Of a stretch of DNA of 64,000 nucleotides, positions 21,926 through 31,933 are shown piece after piece (position 1 is the first letter of the stretch; every line of letters begins with the position of its first letter). Position numbers and translations under genes: made by a program. Source of the DNA: Serpula lacrymans var. lacrymans S7.9 (lineage: Eukaryota; Basidiomycota; Agaricomycetes; Boletales; Serpulaceae). The notes below the pieces were generated by a model. The model ran no database searches. It was not told where the DNA came from and saw nothing but the letters and a program-made list of their open reading frames with translations. The DNA lies in assembly GCF_000218685.1 (NCBI RefSeq), contig NW_006763290.1, positions 4,056,908 through 4,120,907 of the forward strand, in the 5' to 3' direction.

Positions 21926-24797
21926 TGGCATATGATATGGCATTACCATTGTACATTGATTCATAGTCAAATGACATACAAAAGTGACATGCTGTGACAC
22001 AGTCAGGCAACCCCTTAACAATGGTGCAATTTACAAGCTAGCACTCACTCTCCTTTGTCCAACCCCAGTACATATCAATGTGATTCAACTCACAGTGATA
22101 TTTAGGCAGAAAATAGCACCTATGGCCAGCATCCTTAATAAGCACCTGGAGCAGTGGCCTTTCACTCATAAAATCTTTCTGTAGCGAGAGGACTTTTTGC
22201 ATGCAACACCACCTGGATGCCCCTACTTGGATGCCATCACACTATCTAACATCCAGCTTTTCATCTGCCCCTTCTGCAGCAGCGGCTTCCCTCTCCCTCA
22301 TCATTTTTTCTTGAGCCTCTCGAGACATTTTGCAGATTGGACATTCACCAACAACTCAGCCATTATTGTGACTCCTTATTGTTTCAACAAGGCCTTGCTC
22401 TTCCAGGACTGGCAACATCCCTTTTGCTTGGCCACAGAATTCAAAGTCAGGGTGGTTGGATAGGAGGTCATGTGGAAACACCATGTCCTGGGACTTGCTG
22501 TGCAATGACACATTGAGGTTGTTGTCTGTTATGTAAGTTGATTTCATTTTCCTCTGCTTTCCCCCAGGTTTAATGTTCATCTCTTTTGCATTTAGAGCAT
22601 CCTTTGCAAATGCCACCATGTGCTAACAAATGATCAAACACAAACTCACCGACAGCATTTGATTATATTCTCTCAAATATTGGGATTATCTGTTGGACCT
22701 GGTACTCACTAAGCAATATTTTCTTATCCACAGAATCTCTACATGACCTGAGTTATTAATCGCTCTGTATTCCACCATCCCTCATGATTCTCCCCAGGAA
22801 AAATTATTTCTCTTGCATTTGTATCTTTCAGTTTATCTGTGCTTGGTAACTGACCATTCTCTTTTAGCTATTCATCAGTCAATGCTAGTTAACCTGTATG
22901 TTTGACAATGAAATCCAATACATGAATTGCACGGCCTTGTCCTTTTTCCATAGTGGCATCTTCCCCTCTGTGGTCCATACACAACACCGCAACTCATTTG
23001 CTCGGAAGATAGACTCATCATGCATAACCACCATATGCAGCTTCTCTCCAGGTTGCAGTTCTGGTTCAATGGGCTGCAATATTTTATCATCATAGGTATA
23101 TCATAGCCTGGCATCATCATTAGTTTACTGAAAACATCATTATTAACCAGCTTACCTCTCATTCTTTGATATCTCATCTAGGAACTTGGTGCGGTACTCG
23201 ATAACATCTTTTTTCTCATGGCCATCAAAATACAGGCCTTTCTTTGCCTCTTTTAACTCATATACTAGCTTAAATAGCCAGCGGCGGGCTGTTGCCTCCG
23301 AGACTTTGCTCTGCTTTGATTTGAGTACAAGTCCTGGGATTATTTTCTCATTGGTTCGTTTTGTCAGCAGTGACAGTGTTATCTAAACAGCCAGGTACCA
23401 GATAAGTTGTCAGTGAGTTGTCGCTCTAACCTTCATGAATACACACTGACCTCTCCATTAGCAAAAATCATTAGGTACCGGCATATTGCACAAACAACAT
23501 GCTCATCGTTGAGCAGGGATATGTGCCCTTGGTGTCTACCTGTCTTCACACTGCTGGCAATGTCCAAAACCACTCAACATAGGTATACATTTGTCGGATC
23601 TTTCAAGAAAAATATGGACCCTTCCGTATTGAAGTAGCAACAGACAGACTGGCCTTCGTCTTTGGTGATTTGATTCTAGGAACCATTTTATACTTCTCCC
23701 ACAGGTTGACATATTGTTTCAGCGCATGCAAGTTTACTAACTGCGAATGTGCCCGATACTTCTTTGCATTGTTTATCAACCTCTTTATTGTTGCTTTCAC
23801 TGTTTCTTGCCCAGGCCCTTTTTTATCTGTCCTTAGGTTCAAGAACACTGCTGCAAGTTCCTCATCTCCATTACTCAGCACTCTTTCTTCTCCCAACATC
23901 TCTGCTGGTGACTTGGTGTCTCCTTCCTCAATCTCTTCCCAGGTTTTATCATCAATGCTTGTCACCTCTCCCCAGGTTCCCATCTCAATACTCATCTCCT
24001 CTTCATCAAGTCCTTCGCCGATTCTTTCAACCCCTTCTTCCAATCTCAGTCCCTCTCTTTTGAAACTACTGCTTCTGTCATCAACGACAGACCGAGGCCG
24101 CTTGTCAAAGAATACAGTGATCTTTTGACAGCCTTTGGAGGCTTCTTGTAAAGCCTTCGAAGTGTCATACTTAGACACTGGCCCTACCTACCCCTGTGTA
24201 GGTGGGCATACAATTTTTGGGCCCCCCTGATGGTTTCGTACCATTATTTCCTTCTATACTTGTTACTTCATCGAGGCAATGTTTCTTTATGGGTAAGGCT
24301 TGTATCTGTTGTTGGCATATTATATACATTACAATAGATTCTTCATTCTTGCAGTCACTTTCATTCAACTATTCCGACATTCTGATAGATTACATAAGTT
24401 TCCTAATTAGGATACAGAAAAGCGCACTCATCCTACCTTAGACACCTCAGTCATTTACCAGAAAGACTGAGGTACAGTAAACACTATTATTGCAGTTAAA
24501 ACTCATACTTACACATTCCTTTAGAGTCTTTTACTTTACAGGTACATTTGATTAATATATCAGTCATTTACCAGAAAGACTGAGAGTCTTTTACTTTACA
24601 GTTCTAGTCATCACATCATCTGTGTCATCTCCATCACTTGGCTCATATTCAAATTCTGCATCTCTAGGTGTGTTGGTTATGTGTCCGGTAAGCTGGGTAA
24701 AGCCCTTTTGATTGGCTGTTCTCTGCTTCTTCACTAACAGTTGTGTTTTTCTTGGTGGAGGCATTCTGACGTGATGTTTTACAGCGGATTCAAGCAC
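21926..24797 (-). pseudogene. DDE transposase remnant (fungal DDE-superfamily endonuclease)
   Basis: The N-terminus is at 24797-24600 (MPPPRKTQLLVKKQ). It is interrupted by an LTR-like insert and continues at about 24160 (KYDTSKALQEASKGCQKI). A long N-terminal helical part has IKRLINNAKKYRAHSQLVNL. The DDE core reads MVVMHDESIFRANELRC (first D), VFDHLLAHGG (second D) and YHCELNHIDMYWGWTKE (third acidic position), with MNIKPGGKQRKM and AKGMLPVLEEQGL between. This order fits a widespread fungal DDE transposase family related to IS630/Tc1-type enzymes. Multiple stops and frameshifts make it inactive. Confidence 0.82.
24169..24606 (+). repeat. LTR-like insertion with leader intron and spliced copy (boundaries tentative)
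   Basis: Contains hairpin H1 CCTCAG..CTGAG (24445-24471), intron GTACAG..TTTAG (24472-24524, 53 nt), T1 AGTCTTTTACTTTACAG (24525-24541), a spacer starting GTACATTTG, H2 (24560-24584) and T2 identical to T1 (24585-24601). GTCAT occurs at 24164-24168 and 24607-24611 and could be the target duplication, but the ends implied (AC..TA) are not canonical. Confidence 0.6.
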
Positions 24798-25142
24798 TTT
24801 GGATCAGCAACCCAAAATCTGAACAATTACGTAATATAGACATTTTCTGATTTTTCGTATGAATGAGTAATTTAGCTACATTTCCTATCAAAATTTTAAA
24901 ATCAGCCTGAAATAAGGCCTGGTTGACCCTGGGCAGAATGCACTATAGCATCCAGCTGTATGGTGATGTTTGCCAACTGCCACCACGCAAAAGCAGAGTT
25001 CACCCAGGCCTATTTTTCGTGATAACATGAACACTCTTCCCTTCTGCCTACTCATTTGACGCCTTGGGTGCTAACTCATTCCGTAGGTCTAACGTTCTGA
25101 AATTAGGTGTAAGGATTTCATCCCAATACCACTATTTGTCGC
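24798..25142. other. Intergenic sequence upstream of BET1
   Basis: No gene. A small inverted repeat with GGCCTGG / CCAGGCC cores (24909-24929 with 25000-25020) may be a MITE remnant. The promoter of BET1 should lie in the right part; no clear motif is seen. Confidence 0.4.
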
Positions 25143-25713
25143 ATGTCTCAACGGTCAGTCTTCAGTACTTAAAGTTATCTTGCTTCTGTTCACCAACAAA
25201 TTCAGTGTCTCTAATGTTCTCCGTGATCGCTCATCCATTTTGGGCCTGAACTCGTCGTCGGGGCTCAGCAATTCACTTCCACTTGACCACAGCATCCTAC
25301 CGCAGCCCAATCGCTTCTTCGACGACCTCGAAGGTCAAAATGACACGCACATGGACACTCTACATGTCAAATTGAGACAGCTGAAGGATGTGAGTGTGTA
25401 TAGTTCCCCTACAAACGAAATCTGGACAAACATATTTAGCTTACCGTTGGCATCCGGAATGAGGTACGCTCTTCCACGGCGCAATTCGGACAGATGGTAC
25501 AATAGTCTTGTTTAATCTTTCATGAGATTTGAGTACTTATTTTTTTGAAATTTGAAGAACGATGCCTTCTCGGAAACATCAGGAATTTTAGCTGGTTCTT
25601 TCCGACGAATGAACAACATGAGTCAACGGCAGGGTTGTCATTGGGTGGGGTACATTATATTCATGACGATTGTTTTCTGGTTCTTTGTTCTCGTGTGGTG
25701 GTTGCGCTCATAG
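25143..25713 (+). CDS. BET1: BET1-like SNARE (ER-Golgi vesicle transport)
   Basis: A small tail-anchored Qc-SNARE, known in the family for ER-to-Golgi vesicle fusion. Exons read as 25143-25153, 25206-25389, 25440-25496 and 25558-25713, with introns of about 50-61 nt (first donor GTCAGT, unusual; then GTGAGT and GTACAA). The protein starts MSQRVSNVLRDRSS. The SNARE helix runs from FFDDLEGQNDTHMDTLHVKL through TVGIRNEVRSSTAQFGQM to NDAFSETSGILAGSFRRMNN. It ends in a single membrane anchor (GYIIFMTIVFWFFVLVWWLR) just before the stop. Length (about 135 residues) fits the family. All four exons keep frame, so the gene looks intact. Sft1 is the nearest alternative name. Confidence 0.88.
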
Positions 25714-26056
25714 CACTCAGAGTCTTTTTTTCATCTTCTCATTTGGCAGCGCACTTGCAGTACTGTTTCCTGGCATTGTGGTGGTGTTCTTAGGTTAGCA
25801 TAGGGCAGTCAGGTCCTTATATATGTTGCTATAATCGTGTTTTACATTCCTTGCACAACGCTGTATCCTTGCAGCTCACTCACAGCCCATTTCACTCGTG
25901 GCAAAATATAGACCGCTTAGGTACATTATATTCGAATTGTTTTGTATTTTTACAACTCCGATTGACGTTCCCCGGACGTCGGTCACGGACCTGCTTGATT
26001 TGAGTGGAAGGAGCGGAGGGGCAAATAGGGCCAAATCTGGCGCCACTACAAGTTGT
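25714..26056. other. Intergenic sequence left of the hAT insertion
   Basis: Probable 3' region of BET1. An open minus-strand frame (25876-26115) has no recognisable motif and crosses the hAT end, so I do not call it a gene. Confidence 0.4.
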
Positions 26057-26673
26057 GCCAGTCGCAGTGTTGGATGAGCCGTGCCTTCAAGAACAGTGCC
26101 TATCAGAGTGCCCAAGGTGCCTCCGTGGCACTCTGGGGCACTGGATCACGTGTATGGTACTTGAGACGGCACTATGTCTGAGTAATCGCATATGTGTAAG
26201 GTGCTCATGCAGCCTGATTGGAGATCAATGAGATTGTCATCAACATGTTCACCATTGCTGTGACTTAACTGCATGGCTTTCATACCGCAAAAAGCTTGCA
26301 TTGTGTTTGCTGCCCCTTCTCCTCATGCATTCTTTGTATATAATCTCAAGTCTGACAGAAGAGCTGGCACAAACTTACTTCCTTTTGGATTTTCACCACT
26401 TGGTTTACCTAGCCTCGCAGTCCATCATCAGTCCAAAAAATGGGTTGAGAACGAGATTGGTGGAGAATTGATAACTTTACAGATCATCCCAAGTACAAAG
26501 ATAAGGATCCGACATCATTTGCAAGCAAGGATGGCAAGCATGCAAAAGTTGCATGTAACATGTGCTGGCCCGTAATAGTGGACAAGCATAAGATACAAGA
26601 CATAGAAGATGTCACACAAAACAAGAGAGTGACAGCACGTACTCAGGAAATGATTGAAAGTGACAGTAAGTAG

Positions 26674-26878
26674 TATCACAACACAATGGGATCCACACCC
26701 GTGTACAGTGATTCTGGACCTTCTGGGCCTTCTGGGCATGCAACCAATCAGTATGCTTTCCAAGTACGCCTTGGTAGCTTAGTTGGTAAAGCACCAGACC
26801 ATGAAAGCTGGAGTCCCAGGTTCAAGCCCTGGCCAATGCATGTTTTCTCATACTATAAACAAATGTCATAATTTGTCA
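26674..26878 (+). mobile_element. 205-bp repeat carrying a tRNA-like sequence, TSD AGTAG
   Basis: Runs from TATCACAACAC to AATTTGTCA and is flanked by AGTAG at 26669-26673 and 26879-26883. A second, inverted copy lies at 58315-58510. On the minus strand the element reads TG..TA, like a small solo LTR. It differs from the other copy mainly by a tandem 9-bp CCTTCTGGG. It interrupts the BED finger of the hAT gene. Confidence 0.88.
26768..26839 (+). other. tRNA-like sequence with A and B boxes inside the repeat
   Basis: 72 nt that fold as a tRNA. Acceptor GCCTTGG/CCAATGC (one mismatch), D arm GCTT..AAGC, T arm CCAGG-TTCAAGC-CCTGG perfect. The A box TAGCTTAGTTGG and B box GGTTCAAGCCC are canonical for Pol III. 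The anticodon arm is imperfect (CCAG/CTGG around an 8-9 nt loop without a normal U33), so it is probably not a working decoder. Confidence 0.8.
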
Positions 26879-29650
26879 AGTAGGACTATTTGCGCTATAG
26901 CATGAGACTAATATGACTACACTAGTGTGGGCTGACCACTCCGAGAACAAACCCTGGCTTCCATCTCGCATAGACACAGTTCTGCAACATCTAGTTCTTC
27001 ATTGTCCAAACCAGCCACAATTTGTCCGCCAGCGTGCCAGACATGAATGTGAGAACCGTGGTTATTCTGTAGCAGCATCACCATCTTTGAAATGAACCCG
27101 CAGCAATTATGAGCAAGCTGGTCCCTCATCATTGTCACCTCTTCCAAACCTGCTACTTTCGAGATCACACTTCAGCTCTGAATCACCTTTTCAGACCCCA
27201 AGTACATCTCTGAGTACATTAGCTTCCCCATATCTGCCAGATCTTAATCAGACTCATGCCACAATTCCATCAAAATGCAGGCGCAAAAGCTTCTCGCATC
27301 AACCATCACAAACATTGCAATGGAGTATCAAGATGCAGCAAGAGTTTGGACGATGCCTTGCCCACCTCACAGCTTCAGCTGGTCTACCATTCCAATGGGT
27401 TGAAAAGCCTAAATGGATTCAGCTCTGCCAAAGGTTCCTTCCAAATGCCCAGCCTATCAGCCGCAAAGTCCTGTCTAATCGACTTATTCCCGCAGAGGCT
27501 AAACACTATCGTGAAATGGCAAAAAGAAGCCTTAGCGGACAGCTTGTGACAGGACAGTGCAATGGATGGACCGGTGTCAACTCACACCACATAATTGTGT
27601 TTATGGTCACATCAGCATCTTGTGAGGTAAGCCACCTTTATGATTTTTTATAACTGTATGACCTATTTCAAGTTGTAGGTTCATACTGTGAAGGTTTATG
27701 ATATGTCCTCTGAACGAAAAACTGCCAACAACCTATATACACTCATCAAGAAAACACAGGAGATACTCGAAGTTAGCTGGCATGTGATCCTCATTGCATT
27801 TACTTCTGACACTTCTGGGGAGTCTCACAAGGCAAGAAAAATCCTTTGTCAAGATAGGCCTGAAATCATAGTCCTAGATTGCTACGCATACCAAATTAAC
27901 CTCATTGTAGGGGAGTATTTTGCTTGCAAGGAGGCACAGTTTGTATCTGGATTTTTCAACAAAGGCTATTGACCTTATTACATGGATACGGAGCAAAACA
28001 TTCCTTACTGCTCTCATTCGCTCTACCTCAAAAATACTCACTGGCTCTGCAAAATCTGTTATCCGCCCTGTGATTACACGATGGACAGCACACTATCTTG
28101 CATTTCAGCGTCTACTTGAACTACAACTTACTTTGCAACAAATTGTGGCTGTGGATGCCCAAAAAATACCTGCTGAATGGCTGGTCAGAACTGGAGACCA
28201 ACAGGCTTTAGAGAAGGCTGACAGAATGGTAGAGACTATTAATAATGTGTTGTTGTGGCACACCATAGTGCGGTATGACTTTCTTCTGGTCTGAGATTTT
28301 TCTCACACTTAGGCTTCCATAGGATTGAAAAACACCTTGAACCACTTGCACTTGCAGCAGATATCACTCAGGCAACATATTGTCGACTTGACCAAGTCCT
28401 GATTACCTTTGGAATATTATTTTCCAAATTTTCATCTATTTTGAACACTCCCAACGGCCCAACTGATGTCCCACTCATGCAAGCAACACTGAAAAGCATT
28501 GAGAAACACTGGGAGAAATCAGACCAAGACATATTCATTGCTGCAGTAATACTTAATCCTCTCTACAAGGCATCTCCATTCAGCTCCAGTGTCAAGTTCA
28601 TGACAGCAGCAGGAGTCTGGGAGCTCTGTAGTCGGCTGTGGATGCGCTTTTACAAAGAAGAGGCCCCGATTCAGCTCTACCGTGAGCTTGTGAGTTATCT
28701 CAGTAACCAAGACCAGTATGGAAAGCTTCCAGATCACATTCGGCGTGAAACTGCATTAGCAGCTAGCGAAGTAAGTAAATTTACTTGTTGTAATATAATT
28801 TTGTACTCAATTACCCTTTGACAGAACAAGTCTGTCAACCCAATGAGCATCTACATTGCAATGACCAACCTAGTCAACCCACTCCCAACACCTCTTGAAC
28901 GTCTTGCAAGACATCTACTCACTGTCTCAGCCAACTCAGCCTCTTGCGAGAGACTTTTCAGTGCCTTTGGGCTTATCCTCACCCGGCTTTGCTCTCAAAT
29001 GAGCATCAAATCAATGACTGATCTTGCTAAGCTCCGACTTCACCTATGTGATGAACATGTCCGCTTGGGGATACTCAAACAAAAGCTGCGCAAATGGACG
29101 ACATAATCATAGGCTTGCGTGGCTGTCTGGATGCAGATGAAGACCCAGAGGTTGTGACATTCGGACAAATACATGTATCAATCTCTCAGCTATTCAACTT
29201 TGAGGATACAGCTTGGATATAGGTAGAGGAGAGTTTTTGCTACGAGGTTTAAATGAGGAACTCGAGCTATATGATCTGGTTAGTCTGGATGCTCCTGGTG
29301 AGTTAGACGAGTCTTTGGACATGGACACTTTCAAGGAGTCTGTGCTGACTTCGGCACCATGATTTTTGGGATATAACTTATATATTTCATGTAATATAGA
29401 TTCACACTGTCTGTCTAAATATGCCCTCTTTGCTCTTTCAAAACCCTTGCCTCTGAATGCTCATTATTTTGAGCTGCAACTGTTGACACTGCTGCTCAAA
29501 TGTCCTGCAGGGTGAGACCCGGAGTTGCTCGGGATCTTTCGGTGCCATAGGCACCTTGGGCCTTGTCATCATTGTCTGGGGGTGCCCATGTGCCGAAGGC
29601 ACTATAGTGCCAACGGCGGTACCCAAGGCCCTTCCACTACTGGCCAGTCG

Positions 29651-30062
29651 GCCATGTGTGTTATGCTCAACTCAAGTTTCGGTAAATTTTCGGATAATTA
29701 TACAATCAGATTATATAATCACTAAGGATGTAGCATATACACATCTGTCGACTGGTAAAACTTCGAACTGGACTTGTTCTAGCACTGCATGGAACCAGTG
29801 ATTTTGCTGATGTGACCATTACTGATTCATCTGTTGAACGATCCATCTCAGAGAAACCGTATCATGACTTTGCGGAATGAAATATTATGCTCAGTCCCCA
29901 GAAATATCCCGGAAGACTAAGCGAACAGGAGAAGAGATAGTACATAAATCTATGAATGTGATACGGGATGCCCAGTACGTTAATTGTATCATATAAGAAC
30001 AGGAAACAAAAACAACAGTGGCCTACACATCGTGGTTAGGCTGCTCACGTTCATTTGCCTGA
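29651..30062. other. Intergenic sequence
   Basis: No gene recognised between the hAT element and the 3' end of the RING-finger gene. Confidence 0.4.
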
Positions 30063-31818
30063 CTACTCGTGCCAGCCTCCGGGGAAAAAAGGCGGACTTC
30101 GTGATGTTGGCCCACTGGATCGCCGATTTGACCTCGAGTTCCGGTCAACCCGAGAAGGCGAACTACCACCTCCACCAAATACTGTGTTGGATAGATCACT
30201 ACCTATGCTCCCCTCTCGACGGGATCCGGATGACCGTGACCTCGATGGATTGTTTGATGGAGGGCTTTGAGGGCGATTATTGGAACTTCCGCCAGATGCT
30301 GGTCCTGGGCTAGCAGCTGACCCATGATACTGAGGCTGTGCTATCAACGCATATCTGTAAACACAGATGTAGAGATATATGACTGAATATTTGTCCCTCA
30401 CGACAATAAATGATTAAAATTATCTCACCGGCATACTGGACAGGTCCCACTTGATTTAAGCCACGGTAAAATACAGCCTTGATGAAAAGGATGTTTACAA
30501 GGAAGAGAGACGACCACTTGATCGTCTGGGTCTTCTGTCTCTAGTTTAAAGGTCTCCTTGCATACAGCACAATCCTTTTCTAGGAGGGGTGCTAATGCAT
30601 TGAATAAAATAAGCCTCAGAAAATACGAATTTAAACATGTGCATGACGCACACTTATCTTCCAGCAGCTCTTTGGGGAGCTTCTCAATGATTTCATCTGT
30701 TGCCGGCACTGGCCTTCCCGAGTTTGAATTTTCCATAAGCTGCGATATGATGTGGTCCAATGCTGGGATTAGACATATTTAAATAAAATTTTACAGGTAG
30801 GGCGATGTCAATATTTACCTTCTTGGTTGAAGACATAGTCTCCCCAACGTCCACCGCCATCGCCTCCTTCGGTAGAACCGAGGTTGAACAATTCGCCGAA
30901 AGGATCAGGCCCCCGCATGCTAGGACCATGACCCAACATTGCCATAAGGTATTGAGCCATCAATGGCCCCGTGATATCACTGCCGTTATGGGGTTGTCCA
31001 AGATCATCCCTGGGACGAAGAAACCTACTTAACAGTGTAAGATCACCATGGACTATCACATATGACAACGCACTCCGACATTGGTAGCACGTTATGGTTA
31101 ACTTGCTCTGATGGACGACCAAGAGTGTTGGGTCCACCTAAAATGAAGGCGCGTTGGCCCGCACTAGGTCCCCCATTCAATTCGAACCGGAAGCCACCGC
31201 GCGCCTGAATATCGATGAAGTAGTAGACGTGTAAGGCGATAGGAGCACGCGGCACAAGCTACTCACTGGGGCCCCTCCAGAACTACGGGAAGCGGCAGAA
31301 GATCGCTGCGCGGATGATGAACCACGTCCTGCCGGGCCCTGCCGAATGCCCAGAAAACCGTGCAAGCCATCTAGCACCAGTGAACGGTATGATCACACAA
31401 AAACGCAACGAGTAGACGCACGTAAGAAATTATCCATGCCAGAGGGATATTCGTCTTCATAGGCTCTGTGTACGGGGCGTTGAAACTGACGCGGATCATC
31501 GTTTGGATCTTCCATCTATGGATGATAATTGCGAAAAAGCTAGTATTAATGAAGGCATTTGCAGACGGGATGCGATAAGGACGAAACCTTCTCCACAAAA
31601 GAGCCCTGACAGTTTGCACAGATGGGGTCTGGCATCTATGTAATGAAGGTGGGATGAGAACATGATGCGGAGAAGACTAAGTACGAGGACGAGCGGACCA
31701 TGAGTGGAGTCATTTCAGTGTGGCACTGCGGATAATGAAAGATCAGGTGAAATACAAGATATGAGCAAAGGCAGGGACAGACTTCATGGCAAAACCAAAG
31801 GGGATCCCTCGATGACAT
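30063..31818 (-). CDS. RING-H2 E3 ubiquitin ligase, RNF126/RNF115-like
   Basis: Read on the minus strand from ATG at 31818 (MSSRDPLWFCHE) through several short introns of about 50-75 nt. The N-terminal zinc ribbon is assembled from three exons: WFCHE, CHTEMTPLM and MPDPICANCQGSFVEK. A linker follows with DPNDDPRQFQ, GGFRFELNGGP and LGGPNTLGRPSEQ. The middle part has DITGPLMAQYLMAMLGHGP and GRWGDYVFNQE, then HIISQLMENSNSGRPVPATD. The RING-H2 reads LEKDCAVCKETF, VSLPCKHPFHQGCILPW and SSGTCPVCR, with all eight Zn ligands. A Ser/Pro/Arg-rich tail ends FFPGGWHE. The arrangement matches animal RNF126/115 and fungal homologues that ubiquitinate cytosolic clients. It is divergent from the Ulp1 gene with a short shared upstream region. 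Confidence 0.9.
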
Positions 31819-31933
31819 TAATATTGTCGATGTGGAGCAAAGGAAAGAGAGCAAGAACTAGTTATGGTCACCAGGAAAGAACTGTGCTCCATTTGAGTGG
31901 CCGTGGGAGTTGAACATTGAACGTTGACCGTTT
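31819..31933. promoter_or_regulatory. Divergent promoter region between RING ligase and Ulp1 genes
   Basis: Only about 115 bp separate the two inferred start codons (slightly more if Ulp1 starts later). No TATA box is evident. A bidirectional promoter linking a ubiquitin ligase and a SUMO protease is inferred from position only. Confidence 0.45.

Larger units (their letters stand above)
26273..29362 (+). pseudogene. hAT transposase with BED finger, broken
   Basis: The BED-type finger is split: KVACNMCWP (near 26560) supplies the Cys pair and, after the nested repeat, VLQHLVLHCPNQPQF (near 26990) supplies the His/Cys pair. The core has WVEKPKWIQLCQRFLPNAQP, TGQCNGWTGVNSHHIIVF and LDCYAYQINLIVGEYF; then VIRPVITRWTAHYLAFQRLL and FIAAVILNPLYKASPF. 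The C-terminal dimerisation part reads LARHLLTVSANSASCERLFS and LCSQMSIKSMTDLAKLRLHL, followed by an acidic tail ending near 29360 (NEELELYDLVSLDAPGELDE). Introns of 41-60 nt are visible at about 27629, 28273 and 28771. Damage includes a TGA near 27094 (CGA likely) and an extra T in a T5 run near 27955 that shifts frame. Confidence 0.9.
26065..29642 (+). mobile_element. hAT transposon, complete by ends, TSD GCCAGTCG
   Basis: A 3578-bp element bounded by CAGTGTTGGATGAGC and its imperfect inverse CCCTTCCACTACTG, with GCCAGTCG at 26057-26064 and 29643-29650 (8-bp duplication, as for hAT). Subterminal GGTGCC/GGCACC/GTGCC repeats cluster in 26090-26150 and 29520-29620. The internal gene encodes a hAT transposase. 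A 205-bp tRNA-bearing repeat (26674-26878) is nested inside. Confidence 0.95.

Noticed and set aside
24169..24606. Precise LTR ends with TSD GTCAT
   Set aside because: Kept only as tentative because the implied ends are not TG..CA.
25876..26115. A host gene on the minus strand between BET1 and the hAT element
   Set aside because: No recognised motif, and the frame runs across the hAT terminus.
26768..26839. A functional tRNA gene
   Set aside because: The anticodon arm is faulty and the same sequence lies in a mobile repeat with target duplications, so it is annotated as tRNA-like.
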